DNA of 64,000 nt from Bacillus sp. B-jedd (GCF_000821085.1 NZ_CCXR01000001.1:4299001-4363000); one strand, 5' to 3'. Positions 36,652 to 47,359 are shown, numbered from the stretch's first letter. The notes: generated by a model from the sequence alone, not told the origin. Program-made: numbers and translations.

Positions 36652-36963
36652 GTTAAACGCTGAGTTAGTTTGGCCTGTTAGTACAGTCTCCAATGAGTAG
36701 TGCATCCTCCTAGAGCTATGCCAACTTTAAGTTAAGTCGTAACGCTTCCCTGAACTCCCCCTTGTGCTTGTACATCCAGGCAAATATAAATAAGCCGTAA
36801 TCTATCCGGGGCTCCCCCGCTTAAATAATATTTTTTGTAATTTTAATCGTTTAGGAAAAGATATGGTTGTACATCTAATGGACGAAGGTATCCAACTTGA
36901 TGAACATTCGCGTCTATCCTTACAAAATGGGATGGTATTTGAAATTCAGCGGAGAAGGTTTTT

Positions 36964-37350
36964 ATGGACAATAAAATAGTCGAAGTAGTTGATTCACTAA
37001 TGAAAAAAAAGATAGATGAGGAAATAAGAGGTCTGGTGTTCACGAAAAACTTCCGGTCTCCTTCAGCAGAGGAGTGGTATGTCTTTTTACCGGGTTACAA
37101 AGATCCTCTTACTGGCGGGGCTGCTGGCAAGGTTATGATCCATTATAACTTATACGATACAAAGGAAATCTTCATAAACACGACGATAATATTTGATGAC
37201 CCAGCCTTACATAATGAGTCGCTTCATCATTTCGTTTATGCGATTTCTGATGAGCTGGTGAACCGATTGGTCGGATATGCTGATACCCTCCTCTCTGTCC
37301 ATTCCGGAGCTAATTCGTATAATGCAGAATATAAAAATGAAAGTAGCTAA
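36964..37350 (+). CDS. Hypothetical protein
   Basis: 128 aa, RBS GGAGAAGG 6 bp before the ATG. No signal peptide or membrane segment; a small soluble alpha/beta sequence (VFLPGYKDPLTGGAAGKVMI) of unknown family. It ends 3 bp before the erythromycin-esterase-family gene and is surely co-transcribed. A 38-codon frame (36862-36978, MVVHLMDEGIQLDEHSRLSL) overlaps its start and may be a leader peptide or a remnant. Confidence 0.65.
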   Translation: MDNKIVEVVDSLMKKKIDEEIRGLVFTKNFRSPSAEEWYVFLPGYKDPLTGGAAGKVMIHYNLYDTKEIFINTTIIFDDPALHNESLHHFVYAISDELVNRLVGYADTLLSVHSGANSYNAEYKNESS

Positions 37351-37353
37351 CTG

Positions 37354-38622
37354 ATGGAAAGTAACCAGTTATCAGCGATACAACAACATTCTATTCCAAT
37401 GGCGAATCCCGGCGATGGCCTCGATCCGGTCATTTCGGCCATTTCTAAACAGAAGTACGTTTTGCTGGGGGAATCCTCCCATGGAACGTCTGAGTTTTAT
37501 AAAATCCGCTCGGAGATTACCAAAAGGTTAGTCACTGAAAAGGGGTTCACCTTCATTGCAGTCGAAGGAGATTGGCCGGAATGCCAGGAAATTAACCGCT
37601 ATATTAAAGGGTATACAGATGAATATAAAAATGCGCGTGAAGTCCTCAAGTCCTTTAAACGCTGGCCAACCTGGATGTGGGCAAATGAAGAAATAATCAA
37701 CTTAATTGAATGGCTAAAAGTATATAATCAAGGAAAGCAAAATGAGGACAAAGTTGGTTTTTATGGGATTGATCTTTATAGCCTATGGGAATCTATGGAC
37801 GAAATTCTTAAGTATCTAAAGGAAAGAAACTCTCCCGACCTTGAAGCCGCAAAGAAAGCGTTCGCCTGTTTTGAGCCTTTTAACCGCGAAGCGGAGAAAT
37901 ATGCTTTGTCATCCGCATTTTATTCCGAAGGCTGCCACGAGGAAGTAGCACAGCTGCTAACAAAAATCAGCTTGAACAAACATACGTATCAGGATACACA
38001 GGAAAGCAGCTTGAACATAGAAATCAATGCACTTATTACAGCAAATGCGGAAAACTATTACACAACAATGGTTACAAATGATAATGAATCATGGAATATA
38101 CGAGACCGCCACATGGTTGAGGTTCTAAATAAAATTGATTCTTTTTATAGCCATCGTTCCAAAGGGATCATTTGGGAACACAATACACATGTTGGGGACG
38201 CCAGGGCTACCGATATGGAAAATGCTGGACTTGTAAATGTAGGACAACTCTTAAGAGAACAGGCTGGACAAGAAAACGTGTTTATTGTTGGCTTCGGTAC
38301 AAACCATGGGACTGTTATCGCAGCCTCTGAATGGGGCGTCAATTTTGAAAAAATGATTACTCCGCCCGCTGTTGCCGGTAGCTGGGAAGATCTGCTTTAT
38401 AGAGCAGGAGCACACGATAAACTTCTTATTTTTACAGAGAAAAATAGAAATTTATTTAAGCACACAATTGGCCACCGGGCGATTGGCGTAGTGTATAACC
38501 CTGATTATGAGCGTTATGGCAACTATGTTCCATCTTCGATATCCGAACGGTACGATGCGTTTATTTATATCAATAAGACGAATGCACTAACCCCGCTTGA
38601 AGTATCCGGCGTATTAATTTAG
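37354..38622 (+). CDS. Erythromycin esterase-family protein
   Basis: 422 aa. Family motifs GESSHGTSEFYKIR (about residue 31), AVEGDWPECQEINRYI (about 69) and IWEHNTHVGDARATDM (about 270) contain the conserved His/Glu residues used by Ere-type hydrolases. Chromosomal relatives in bacilli are common and most are not proven macrolide esterases, so resistance should not be assumed. Second gene of a two-gene operon with the hypothetical protein upstream. Confidence 0.82.
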   Translation: MESNQLSAIQQHSIPMANPGDGLDPVISAISKQKYVLLGESSHGTSEFYKIRSEITKRLVTEKGFTFIAVEGDWPECQEINRYIKGYTDEYKNAREVLKSFKRWPTWMWANEEIINLIEWLKVYNQGKQNEDKVGFYGIDLYSLWESMDEILKYLKERNSPDLEAAKKAFACFEPFNREAEKYALSSAFYSEGCHEEVAQLLTKISLNKHTYQDTQESSLNIEINALITANAENYYTTMVTNDNESWNIRDRHMVEVLNKIDSFYSHRSKGIIWEHNTHVGDARATDMENAGLVNVGQLLREQAGQENVFIVGFGTNHGTVIAASEWGVNFEKMITPPAVAGSWEDLLYRAGAHDKLLIFTEKNRNLFKHTIGHRAIGVVYNPDYERYGNYVPSSISERYDAFIYINKTNALTPLEVSGVLI

Positions 38623-38697
38623 GGGGAACACCCCGATATAATGGCTGTAGCGAGGAATGAGTCCTCATGCGTTTAGGGGAATTGTTTGCCGAACCGA

Positions 38698-38726
38698 AAA
38701 ACGGGAGAGCCTCTGGCTCCCCCGCT
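38698..38726 (-). terminator. Terminator of the HtrA-like gene
   Basis: GGGAGAGCC-TCT-GGCTCCCC forms a compact stem, followed on the minus strand by CGTTTTTCGG. Confidence 0.65.
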
Positions 38727-38732
38727 CATTTC

Positions 38733-39971
38733 TTATATATCCCCTTCACCAAGCACCATGGTCGTTTCCATTTGCTTGCCTGCCCTGTAATAGATAATCT
38801 TCATTTTCTCGCCGATTTTCTTTTTATTGTATAGATGCTTACGCAAATCGATCGCATCGGTAATTTTTTCTCCATCCATTGAGACAATAACATCCAGCTC
38901 TTTAAGCCCTGCTTGATCGGCAGGTGAATTAGGGACCACACTTCTTAAAGCAACCCCATAGTTCACACTCTTAGGCAGCTTGAGGTCGTTTTGCTGGAAA
39001 GATGCCGGCAGATCGGCTACTGACCGCAAATCAATGCCCATATAAGGCCTTTTGACTTCTCCATACTTCTCAAGATCGGCAATGACCGGCTCGGCGTAAT
39101 TGATTGGAATGGATAGTCCGATTCCCTCCACCGCGCTCTGGGCAATTTTCATTGAATTGATGCCGATGACCTGCCCTGCGATATTGATCAACGCGCCTCC
39201 GCTGTTGCCTGGATTGATGGCAGCGTCTGTCTGGATAACATCAGCCTGCCAGTCGGCAATGCCATCCTGGTTAATATCAACAGGAATCGCCCGTTCGAGG
39301 CCGGAGATAATTCCTTTTGTCACCGATCCGGAAAAGGTCAGCCCGAGCGGATTGCCGATGGCGATAACCGGCTCCCCAGGCTTTAATGCATCTGAATCGC
39401 CGAACTCGGCAACGGTTTTAATTTTGTCCGAATCGACTTCAACCACCGCCAGGTCTGTCCACACATCGCTGCCTTTCAGCTTGCCGGGAATCTTGCTGCC
39501 GTCTGATAAGGTGACTTCCAGTTCAGTCGCCCCTTCGACAACATGGTGGTTTGTTGCAATATACGCTTTGTTTCCCGCTACTTTATAGATGACGCCGGAT
39601 CCGGTTCCGGCCGCTCTTTCCTGTTCCTCGCTTAACCAGAAGCCTTTTGAAGTCTGGATATTGCTGATCCCGACAACAGCGTCAGCCGCCTTGTCGACCG
39701 CTTTCGTCACATCGGTCTCAACATCGTACGCAACTTTTTTTTGCCCGTCGGACCCGAGGCTGCCACCAACAGGAGCCGCTTCCTCCGCTTTGTTCGTAGG
39801 CTCGACCTTATACGGAAGCAAGCCTGCATTTGAAAGGTATGGAACTGTTAAAATGACGAGCAAGGCACCAATGACCGCGCCAAGCAGGCTTGAAAAAAAA
39901 GTTCCTTTTTTACTCTTTTTAGGCTCTGGTTCTCTATATCTCGTTTGATAATCATGATCATAATAACCCAT
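38733..39971 (-). CDS. htrC: HtrA/DegP-like membrane serine protease (YycK/HtrC type)
   Basis: 412 aa. One N-terminal membrane anchor (about residues 26-48), then an S1C trypsin fold with catalytic His (ATNHHVVEGA, about 145), Asp (DVWTDLAVVEV, about 175) and Ser (NPGNSGGALI, about 256), and a PDZ domain (about 305-405, NSPADQAGLKELDVIV). It degrades or refolds misfolded proteins outside the membrane. It is the last gene after the wal operon, but a terminator and a 192-bp gap after walJ suggest its own promoter. Confidence 0.9.
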   Translation of the reverse strand: MGYYDHDYQTRYREPEPKKSKKGTFFSSLLGAVIGALLVILTVPYLSNAGLLPYKVEPTNKAEEAAPVGGSLGSDGQKKVAYDVETDVTKAVDKAADAVVGISNIQTSKGFWLSEEQERAAGTGSGVIYKVAGNKAYIATNHHVVEGATELEVTLSDGSKIPGKLKGSDVWTDLAVVEVDSDKIKTVAEFGDSDALKPGEPVIAIGNPLGLTFSGSVTKGIISGLERAIPVDINQDGIADWQADVIQTDAAINPGNSGGALINIAGQVIGINSMKIAQSAVEGIGLSIPINYAEPVIADLEKYGEVKRPYMGIDLRSVADLPASFQQNDLKLPKSVNYGVALRSVVPNSPADQAGLKELDVIVSMDGEKITDAIDLRKHLYNKKKIGEKMKIIYYRAGKQMETTMVLGEGDI

Positions 39972-40107
39972 TCACGATTCCTCCTCCAATTCAGCCGGCT
40001 CACTCAACGCTACTTTAATTATACTCCCTGTACCCTATTATTCTAAGAAAAAGGCATACCCGTTCAGCACCTTTTTTCACACCATTCAAGAAATCGACGC
40101 AAATGAA

Positions 40108-40155
40108 AGAAAAGAGTAAACATCCTCCCTGACAAGGACGTTCACTCTTTTCAAA
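40108..40155 (-). terminator. Terminator after walJ
   Basis: GAAAAGAGTAAAC and GTTCACTCTTTTC pair around an AGGA/TCCT inner stem, directly downstream of the walJ stop. Confidence 0.65.
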
Positions 40156-40163
40156 AATACCGA

Positions 40164-40958
40164 TTATACCGCTGTCAACACCGTCGGAATCTTCGGATCT
40201 GTATCATACAAATCAAACTGCTCGCCAATTCGGATACCTTTCGTTTCAAGCGTCTGGGCGACAGACATCCTCGCCAGATCCTTCAGATTATTATCAAGGC
40301 TCAAGTGGGCGAGATAAATCCGTTTCGTCCTATCCCCCGCCACCTCGCTCATCGCAATGGCGGCATCTTCATTCGAGACATGGCCGACATCGCTCAAAAT
40401 ACGGCGCTTGACGTTCCATGGATACCGTCCCATCCTGAGCATGTGCACATCATGATTGCTTTCGAATACATACGCATCCGCATTGGCGATCGTCCCTTTC
40501 ATGCGGTCGCTAACATAACCTGTATCTGTTATGAGGACAAGCTTTTTCCCGCCTGAATGGAACACATAAAACATTGGCTCCGCGGCATCATGGGAAACAC
40601 CGAACGATTCAATATCGAGCGAACCAAAGCTTTTGACTGTTTCCATTCCAAAGACGAATTTCTGTTCAGTTGGGATTTCGCCGATGCCATGCTCCATCGC
40701 CTGCCATGTTTTTTCATTCGCATAGATGGGAAGCTTGTACTTCCGGGCAGCGACTCCCAAGCCCTTAATATGGTCGCTGTGCTCGTGCGTTACAAGAATA
40801 CCGGATAAATCCCGCATATCGCGGCCGATTTGCTGGAACAGGCCCTCCATTTGCTTTCCGCTCAGGCCCGCATCGACGAGGAAGGAATGTTCCCCTGATT
40901 CCACATAGATCGCATTACCAGTACTCCCGCTTGCAAGCACACTAAATTGCAATGTCAT
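40164..40958 (-). CDS. walJ: MBL-fold metallohydrolase WalJ (YycJ)
   Basis: 264 aa. The beta-lactamase-fold metal motif [12 protein letters not shown] (about residue 58) and [16 protein letters not shown] at the start are typical of WalJ/YycJ, a nuclease-like protein tied to coordination of cell division and DNA replication. ATG at 40958 has GGAG 8 bp upstream; the GTG three codons earlier overlaps that site. It overlaps the end of yycI by a few bases. Confidence 0.9.
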   Translation of the reverse strand: MTLQFSVLASGSTGNAIYVESGEHSFLVDAGLSGKQMEGLFQQIGRDMRDLSGILVTHEHSDHIKGLGVAARKYKLPIYANEKTWQAMEHGIGEIPTEQKFVFGMETVKSFGSLDIESFGVSHDAAEPMFYVFHSGGKKLVLITDTGYVSDRMKGTIANADAYVFESNHDVHMLRMGRYPWNVKRRILSDVGHVSNEDAAIAMSEVAGDRTKRIYLAHLSLDNNLKDLARMSVAQTLETKGIRIGEQFDLYDTDPKIPTVLTAV

Positions 40959-40963
40959 GCCGT

Positions 40964-41758
40964 TCACTCCGTTACTTCTTTTTCTTCGCTGTTAAACTCA
41001 ATGACCTGTCCCTCGAATGCATTGACGAATAAGCTTTTCTTGCCATCGACTACAAACCGCCATGTTGGCGCGAATACTTGCGTGGAGGCTAGTGGGACAA
41101 TCGTTGAATACCCGAGCTCCGCTTTTGTGATTGAACTCTTTGTTTCAAGCAGGCCTTTTTGATGAAGGATGCCAAGCGCTTTTAATGGCTCAATGACTTT
41201 TTCCTTCGTATTGAGCTTATCGATTCCCTCCAGGTACGTCTGTTCATAGGAAATAATCTGGTTATTTTTATTCAAATGGAAAACGATCATTCCATTTTTA
41301 TTTTGATAAAAATACTTGTTCTGGTATTGCTGAAAATACGTAATCGTTTTTTCCTTATCGTCCCTGTCCCAATAGAAATAATCGTTGCCATTCAAGACAT
41401 ATTCGGAAATAAGCCCTGAAAGGGACGCCGGTTCGAAATTAGGATCAAGCTGAAAAGGCTTCTCAAGCTTTGAGGCGAGAATCGTCTTATCGATAATTGT
41501 AACCGACTGGCCCTTCAGCTTATTCGTATCCTCTTTCGTGAATTCCTTGATTCGAGCGCTCAAATACTGGTCCTTGATCGCCGTCTTCGGCATTTCAATA
41601 AAAGTAATTTCATCTTCCTTCAATTGCTCCTCGACAGATGCTTCCTTTTTAACTTCATATTGGTTCGCATCATGCTTCACAATAAACTGATAAATTAAAT
41701 ACACGTCCAGGATCAGGAAGGTGATGATGAAAATCGTTTTAATCCTACTCCAATCCAC
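40964..41758 (-). CDS. yycI: Two-component system regulator YycI
   Basis: 264 aa, an N-terminal membrane anchor ([20 protein letters not shown], about residues 8-28) and an extracytoplasmic domain. With YycH it forms a membrane complex with WalK and modulates its kinase activity. The start overlaps yycH by 14 bp. Confidence 0.9.
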   Translation of the reverse strand: MDWSRIKTIFIITFLILDVYLIYQFIVKHDANQYEVKKEASVEEQLKEDEITFIEMPKTAIKDQYLSARIKEFTKEDTNKLKGQSVTIIDKTILASKLEKPFQLDPNFEPASLSGLISEYVLNGNDYFYWDRDDKEKTITYFQQYQNKYFYQNKNGMIVFHLNKNNQIISYEQTYLEGIDKLNTKEKVIEPLKALGILHQKGLLETKSSITKAELGYSTIVPLASTQVFAPTWRFVVDGKKSLFVNAFEGQVIEFNSEEKEVTE

Positions 41759-43058
41759 GTTTCAGCCCTCCCAAATCCTCCGGGGATATTTCCATCCAAC
41801 GCTTATTGTATAGATAGAACCACGCCGGTTTCAGGGTAATGAGCCTGTTGGATTGCGAATCCCGCTCCATCCTGTAGCCAAGGACGAGATTTTCGAGCAA
41901 TTCTGGCCTGAAGTTTTCTTTGTTTTCCAGATATTCAAGGGCTTGCCTGCCGGAGGGCCGGGTCGCCTTTGTATACTGCAAAGGCAGCTCCATTGCAAAA
42001 GTGGACCTTGTAAACCGAGTAATTTCATTCCTTCCCCAGACCTGTGTAATCTCTGACAGACCTCGTTCATTAAAAACCGGATAGCCGTCTATACTATACA
42101 GCCTGAACGTGACCCTTTGCTTCGCTTCATCAAGGTAAGCAAATCGGTAAGGATCGGTCCAGCCTCCATGTTCATTGATGAAATCAATGCTCCGTTTCAG
42201 CAGGTTAGTGGAGCCGGAATAATCCGTTTCCTCTGACGGATTGACGAAAACAAGCCGGTTTTCATCGGAATATATATTCAACTTGCTGGAGTCATTCGTA
42301 TATTCTTCCTCGCTCCCAACAAAGCTCTTTTGCACGAGGCTCGGGTTCTTGAATAATGCTTCCTTAAAAAGTTCAGAATCAAGATTTATCGGCAGGTAAG
42401 TGTACTCCATCATTTCCGTTTCTTCTTCCGGCAAAAAAAGCGTCCGTTTCCCTGTCACATTGTAAGCAAAATAGGAAGGGTTCTGGCTTGCTTTTGCATA
42501 AAAGGACCGGTTGAATTGCGTCAGGAAAGATTGTGAAATGTAGCTTACATAAATCTCCTGATTCCTGACATTCGCAAAGTAAACCGCTCCCCTGTCCTTA
42601 TGCAGGGTTTTCATGTCAATTACCATCCGGTCAAAACGGAAGGACGGCACTTTCTTCTGTTCAAACTGGACAATATTCCGAAAGACTTCAATCGGCACTT
42701 CATGAGGGAAGATGATTTCAACCTTCTCCTCCCCATGGACTGCTTGCTTGAACGTTCCGGCCTGCTCGGTAAAATTTTTAACATCGAAAAGTACCCAGCC
42801 GGCCATTTCTTTCATCAGCTTGTCAATATCGCCTACCGCTGTTGAACCATAATGTTTATCTTCAATATGATAAATGATTCGGTCCGGCTTGATAATCCTG
42901 CTATCTTCCTTCTTTTCACCCATTTTTACTTCTTCGATTGTTTTTCCACTTTTAAACGAGTCATAATTCGGCTGGTATGTCCATAAAGCCCAGGTCATCC
43001 CCATACTTAGGAATACCAGTAGCGTCAGCAACACGGATTTAATTGTTTCGTATTTCAT
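41745..43058 (-). CDS. yycH: Two-component system activity regulator YycH
   Basis: 437 aa, an N-terminal anchor (SVLLTLLVFLSMGMTWALW, about residues 8-26) then an extracytoplasmic domain of about 400 residues. Partner of YycI in controlling WalK. The start overlaps the walK stop by 4 bp. Confidence 0.9.
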   Translation of the reverse strand: MKYETIKSVLLTLLVFLSMGMTWALWTYQPNYDSFKSGKTIEEVKMGEKKEDSRIIKPDRIIYHIEDKHYGSTAVGDIDKLMKEMAGWVLFDVKNFTEQAGTFKQAVHGEEKVEIIFPHEVPIEVFRNIVQFEQKKVPSFRFDRMVIDMKTLHKDRGAVYFANVRNQEIYVSYISQSFLTQFNRSFYAKASQNPSYFAYNVTGKRTLFLPEEETEMMEYTYLPINLDSELFKEALFKNPSLVQKSFVGSEEEYTNDSSKLNIYSDENRLVFVNPSEETDYSGSTNLLKRSIDFINEHGGWTDPYRFAYLDEAKQRVTFRLYSIDGYPVFNERGLSEITQVWGRNEITRFTRSTFAMELPLQYTKATRPSGRQALEYLENKENFRPELLENLVLGYRMERDSQSNRLITLKPAWFYLYNKRWMEISPEDLGGLKRGLE

Positions 43059-44878
43059 GACCAGTCGACCTCTTCAGACGGCTCATAAGGGAGGGTAAAT
43101 ATGATTTGTGTGCCTTTCCCTTCCTCACCTGTTGCCCAGATATTGCCTCCATGTGCATTGACCATTTCTTTTGCAATGGCCAGCCCGAGACCGGTTCCAC
43201 CGAGCTTCCGAGTCCTCGCTTTATCAACCCGGTAAAAACGATCAAAGATTTTCCCTAGATTATCTTTCGGAATTCCGATTCCTTCATCCTTTATGCTGAC
43301 TGTTATTTTCCCGTTTTCCTCAAGAACCGTAAAAATGACTTCCCCGCCTTCTGGAGAATACTTCAACGCATTGGAAATAATGTTATCGAGCACCTGGGTC
43401 AGCTTATCCACATCAATCTCTACAAATAAAGGCTTGCGTGGAAGGATTCGTGTAAACGTGACATTCTCATGCTTGGTCATTTCGAACCGGTCAATGATCC
43501 TGTTAAAGAACTGGGTAAAATCAACCCATTCCTTTGATAGCCTGTAATCCCGGCTGTCCATTTTAGACAACTGAAGCAAGTCATTGACGAGCCGGATCAT
43601 CCGTTCCGTTTCGGTTTGTGCGACATTTAAAAATTGCGGGCCGACTTCAGGATCGCGCATCACGCCATCGGCCAATGCCTCTAGATAACTCCTCATTGTC
43701 GTCAGAGGTGTTCTCAGTTCATGTGAAACGTTAGCGACAAATTCGCGCCGTTCCGCATCGATTTTTTCCTGTTCCGTAATATCATGGAGGACCACAATCA
43801 GGCCGTTTACGAAGCCTGTCTCTTTTTGGATGACGGACAGATTAGCCCTTAAAATATACGGGTCGTGTTTCGTGCTGTAATCGAGGATAATGGAATCCTT
43901 GATTTCCAGCATTTCCTCAAACGAATACGTATCATCAAGATCAAGCAATGAAACAATCGGCTGTGATAGGACTGTTTCACGTGAAACGCCCAGCATATTG
44001 GCGGCAGGCTCATTAATGACGATGACCCGCCCCCGCCGGTCCGTAGCGATGACGCCGTCCGTCATATAAGAAAGGACCGAGGAAAGTTTCCTCCGCTCTC
44101 CCTCCGTTGTCGCCTGTGCTTCCTGGAGCTTTTTAGTCAGGTTATTGAATGTCATCGCTAGCGTACCGATTTCATCGTAGCCGTATACCTTAACTTTGCG
44201 TGAAAAGTTTCCTTTCGCCATGGCAATCGCCTGTTTTTTCATATCGGTGATCGGCCTTGTAATCGTCTGGGCCAAAAGAATGCCGAGCAGTGCGGTTATC
44301 GCAAGCGCGATAGCGGTTCCTGTCGCCAAAATTCCGTTGATGGTCTTCATTTGCTCAAACACACTTTCAATATTCGCGACAATGAAGATAGCTCCAATCG
44401 TTTTCCGCTCCGACTTAATCGGCGTTGCCAGAACCCAAATCCGGTGGCCATTTTTCTCATCAATCAAAATATCGCTCTGCTCTTCTTCAAGCACTAGCGC
44501 CCGTTTGATCCTCAACTCCGTCGTCCTCTGCCCGATCACACCTTGTTCATTATCCTCGGACGTGCCGATGATTTTCAAAGAGGATCCTTCAATAAGCTGT
44601 ACTTCCGCGATATCAGCAATAGCGAAGTCGCGGAGTATTTTGCGGATATCTTCATTGCGCGTTTCTTCCGGCACCTTTTCTTTGGTCATCTGCTCGACGA
44701 GGTTATAGCTGAGCATCGTCACCTGGCGCTTCAAGGACGTCTGGAAGTTCGTGATTAGCGTTTCTTCCAGCTGCCTGACAAAATAAACCCCGATAATCTG
44801 CATGGCAACGAGGATCAACAACACATATATCAATACAAATTTTAAATGGATGGATTTAAAAAAGCCGACTCTTCTCAT
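43055..44878 (-). CDS. walK: Cell-wall sensor histidine kinase WalK
   Basis: 607 aa. Two membrane spans (about residues 13-33 and 183-205) flank an extracytoplasmic sensor; HAMP (about 205-257), PAS (about 262-365, MTDGVIATDRRGRVIVINEP), HisKA with the phospho-acceptor His in FVANVSHELRTPL (about 386) and an HATPase domain (IKDEGIGIPKD, GTGLGLAIAKEMV). WalKR is the essential cell-wall homeostasis system of low-GC Gram-positives. A 15/16 parS match lies within the coding sequence (43973-43988). Confidence 0.95.
   Translation of the reverse strand: MRRVGFFKSIHLKFVLIYVLLILVAMQIIGVYFVRQLEETLITNFQTSLKRQVTMLSYNLVEQMTKEKVPEETRNEDIRKILRDFAIADIAEVQLIEGSSLKIIGTSEDNEQGVIGQRTTELRIKRALVLEEEQSDILIDEKNGHRIWVLATPIKSERKTIGAIFIVANIESVFEQMKTINGILATGTAIALAITALLGILLAQTITRPITDMKKQAIAMAKGNFSRKVKVYGYDEIGTLAMTFNNLTKKLQEAQATTEGERRKLSSVLSYMTDGVIATDRRGRVIVINEPAANMLGVSRETVLSQPIVSLLDLDDTYSFEEMLEIKDSIILDYSTKHDPYILRANLSVIQKETGFVNGLIVVLHDITEQEKIDAERREFVANVSHELRTPLTTMRSYLEALADGVMRDPEVGPQFLNVAQTETERMIRLVNDLLQLSKMDSRDYRLSKEWVDFTQFFNRIIDRFEMTKHENVTFTRILPRKPLFVEIDVDKLTQVLDNIISNALKYSPEGGEVIFTVLEENGKITVSIKDEGIGIPKDNLGKIFDRFYRVDKARTRKLGGTGLGLAIAKEMVNAHGGNIWATGEEGKGTQIIFTLPYEPSEEVDWS
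43973..43988. promoter_or_regulatory. parS-type site in walK
   Basis: TGTTTCACGTGAAACG matches 15 of 16 bases of the Bacillus parS palindrome. ParB (Spo0J) nucleates here to organise the origin region. Confidence 0.8.
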
Positions 44879-44886
44879 GAAGATCT

Positions 44887-45594
44887 TTACTCCTGATCAG
44901 GATTTCGCAAATAATAGCCGACTCCTCTTCTTGTCACAATCCAGGCCGGATGGCTCGGGTTATCTTCGATTTTCTCTCGGAGGCGCCTAACGGTGACGTC
45001 GACTGTGCGGACGTCGCCATAATAATCATAGCCCCATACGGTTTGCAGAAGATGTTCCCTTGTCATCACCTGGCCAATGTGTTTGGCAAGATAATGGAGC
45101 AGTTCAAATTCACGGTGTGTCAATTCTATTGTTTCTCCCCGCTTTGATACAACATACGCATCTGGGTGGATTGTCAGGGATCCTACATCTATTTCATTTG
45201 AAGAATCTTCCTGGCCCTGTCCAATCGGCAGCTGGTGGCGCCGAAGGTTGGCCTTGACCCGTGCAATCAGTTCCCTTGTGCTGAAAGGCTTCGTGACATA
45301 ATCGTCCGCCCCCAGTTCCAGGCCAAGCACTTTATCGATTTCTGAATCCTTCGCGGTAAGCATGATGATTGGCATTTCATATTTTTTCCTAACTTCACGG
45401 CATACTTCCATTCCATCTCGAAGCGGCAGCATGATATCAAGAAGGATCAGGTCTGGCTGTACTTCCTCAACCATGGAGATAGCCTCATTCCCATCGTAAG
45501 CGCAATAAACCGTATAGCCCTCTTTCTTGAGATTGAACTGCAGAATGTCCGCAATTGGTTTTTCATCGTCTACGACTAATATTTTCTTTTCCAT
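44887..45594 (-). CDS. walR: Response regulator WalR
   Basis: 235 aa OmpR-type regulator. Receiver domain with DD (VVDDE), phospho-Asp in LILLDIMLP (about residue 53) and Lys in VTKPFS; C-terminal winged helix ([25 protein letters not shown]). The ATG at 45594 has AAGGAG 8 bp upstream. First gene of the wal operon. TATAAT is readable at 45667-45662 (minus) as a likely -10. Confidence 0.95.
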   Translation of the reverse strand: MEKKILVVDDEKPIADILQFNLKKEGYTVYCAYDGNEAISMVEEVQPDLILLDIMLPLRDGMEVCREVRKKYEMPIIMLTAKDSEIDKVLGLELGADDYVTKPFSTRELIARVKANLRRHQLPIGQGQEDSSNEIDVGSLTIHPDAYVVSKRGETIELTHREFELLHYLAKHIGQVMTREHLLQTVWGYDYYGDVRTVDVTVRRLREKIEDNPSHPAWIVTRRGVGYYLRNPDQE

Positions 45595-45708
45595 CCCCAA
45601 AACTCCTTCCTTCTCCCGTTTCCCTTACTTTTTATGCACTAATATACTATTTTACTTTACCATTATACAGCCTATAAATCATCTATTAGAAACATTTGCT
45701 AGTGAATG

Positions 45709-45738
45709 GAAAAGCCCCCAGCGGCTGGCTGGAGGCTA
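45709..45738 (-). terminator. Terminator of the M23 peptidase gene
   Basis: AGCCTCCAGCCAGCCGCTGG followed by GGGCTTTTCC on the minus strand forms a GC-rich hairpin with a short T-run, 15-45 bp after the stop. Confidence 0.65.
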
Positions 45739-45753
45739 GTAAAGTCAATCAAT

Positions 45754-47220
45754 CTATTTACGCAGGTAATTGAGCGGGTTTTGCAGGCTGCCATTTTTAT
45801 ATACTTCAAAATGGAGATGCACGCCGGTCGAATTGCCGGTAGAACCCATATTACCAATTTTTGAACCTTTTGCAACTGTTTGGCCTGCGCTAACGTCTAT
45901 TGAAGAAAGGTGGGCGTACACAGTACGGAAACCATTATGGTGGTCAATAACAATTTTGTTGCCGTAGCCGCCATCCCAGCCCGCTGAAACGACTGTGCCG
46001 TTATCCGCGGCTTTTATGGTCAGGCTTGAAGGACGCGCGATATCGATGCCTTTATGCATCTTGCCCCAGCGGTATCCTACATGGCTGGATACATATCCGC
46101 CGGAAGCAGGCCATGCGAATGATCCCTCTCCACGGGATGGAACGACTTTGGTTCCCCTGACAACGATATGGTTAACAGGCTTCTGTGTTACCTGTTCTTT
46201 CGTCACTGCCTTTTTCACGACAACGCCATTTTTCTCGGAGACAGTGTAGGTCACTTCACGCTCGCCGTTCTTGCCTTCCTGCTTCACTTTCTTGTCTCCC
46301 TTGAACATGGAGGCATTATCTTCGATCGTTGTTTCAAAAGAAAGGGTCTCTTTTTTGAAAACCTCTTTGTCAACGATAACTTCAAGGTATGGCTTCGGAA
46401 CCGTAATATTAAGCTCCTGGCCAATTTTCAAAAGTGAATCTTCTTTCATTCCCGGATTCAAGGCAAGCAGTTCGGCTGTTGAGAGATTCGCTCCTACTGC
46501 GATGGATCCAAGGACATCGCCATCTTTGACAGTGTATTTCTTTTCTTCAAGCGTACCCTTCAGCAGGAAGTTAACCGCCTCATCCGGAGTAACGATATTG
46601 TTTGGCTCTGTCGCTATTTCCGCAATCTCAGCCTCGCTTGTTAAACGAACATCTAAAATACGTGTTTCATTATCCTTTAAAGCGGGTAATACAGTGGAAG
46701 GTTGGGCTTTCCTTGCTTCCAGTTCTTTGAGCTGCTCTTCTGTTACATACTTGAGCTTCAGCTTTTTAAGCGTTTCATCGGCTGCTTCCTTGCTTCCAAG
46801 GTGGACAACCGGCTTTCCATCAATGACAATTGCCGCAGACTCAACTTCAATCTTGATTTCCTCGGCAAGCTTCTCGGCTGCTTTTTGATTGTTTGCCGTG
46901 GAACGGAAAACCTGCTCAGGAATATATGTAATCTTCGAACCTAGCTTTAAGTCGATTCCTTTATTGGCCTGCTTCATTTCCTGAAGCTCTTTTTCAATAA
47001 TGGACTCAACTACTTTTTTATCGCTAACAGTACCTATGTATGTATCATTCACATAAACGTAATAAACAGTTGTCAGGCTGTCCGCAGCATGTATTGCCTG
47101 GCCTGATCCGAAAACGAGGACAGAGGCAGCAAACGCGGTTGCGATCATCTTTTTAAAAGGTTGTATTGCTTTATTCGGTTTTTTCGTTAGCACGGTACTT
47201 TCCTTTGAAATGACTTCCAT
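45754..47220 (-). CDS. Secreted M23 peptidoglycan endopeptidase with LysM and G5 domains
   Basis: 488 aa. An N-terminal membrane/signal segment (about residues 26-46), a central region with a LysM domain (YTVKDGDVLGSIAVGANLST, about 235-282), a G5 domain (about 290-365) and an M23 domain with HKGIDIA (HxxxD, about 392) and HLHFEVYKNG (about 470). It hydrolyses cross-bridge peptides in the wall. Start follows GGGAGGATAACA. It lies directly upstream of walR, and a WalR-like half-perfect box sits 140 bp upstream, so it may belong to the WalR regulon. Confidence 0.88.
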   Translation of the reverse strand: MEVISKESTVLTKKPNKAIQPFKKMIATAFAASVLVFGSGQAIHAADSLTTVYYVYVNDTYIGTVSDKKVVESIIEKELQEMKQANKGIDLKLGSKITYIPEQVFRSTANNQKAAEKLAEEIKIEVESAAIVIDGKPVVHLGSKEAADETLKKLKLKYVTEEQLKELEARKAQPSTVLPALKDNETRILDVRLTSEAEIAEIATEPNNIVTPDEAVNFLLKGTLEEKKYTVKDGDVLGSIAVGANLSTAELLALNPGMKEDSLLKIGQELNITVPKPYLEVIVDKEVFKKETLSFETTIEDNASMFKGDKKVKQEGKNGEREVTYTVSEKNGVVVKKAVTKEQVTQKPVNHIVVRGTKVVPSRGEGSFAWPASGGYVSSHVGYRWGKMHKGIDIARPSSLTIKAADNGTVVSAGWDGGYGNKIVIDHHNGFRTVYAHLSSIDVSAGQTVAKGSKIGNMGSTGNSTGVHLHFEVYKNGSLQNPLNYLRK

Positions 47221-47359
47221 TGTTATCCTCCCTGAGCGACAGAAACAAACCCTTGAGTTTTTTCAAAATAAATCTATTTTCCTATTGGGAAATACTAGAT
47301 TCCTTAATCCTTCTATACTTTACCATAATTTTATATAAATAGATTATAAGTCCTTATAA

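Noticed and set aside
36862-36978. 38-codon ORF upstream of the hypothetical gene at 36964
   Set aside because: No clear ribosome site and no family match; it overlaps the next gene's start. Mentioned there as a possible leader or remnant only.
37354-38622. Macrolide resistance gene
   Set aside because: Only family-level similarity to erythromycin esterases is visible; chromosomal relatives in bacilli are often unrelated to resistance.
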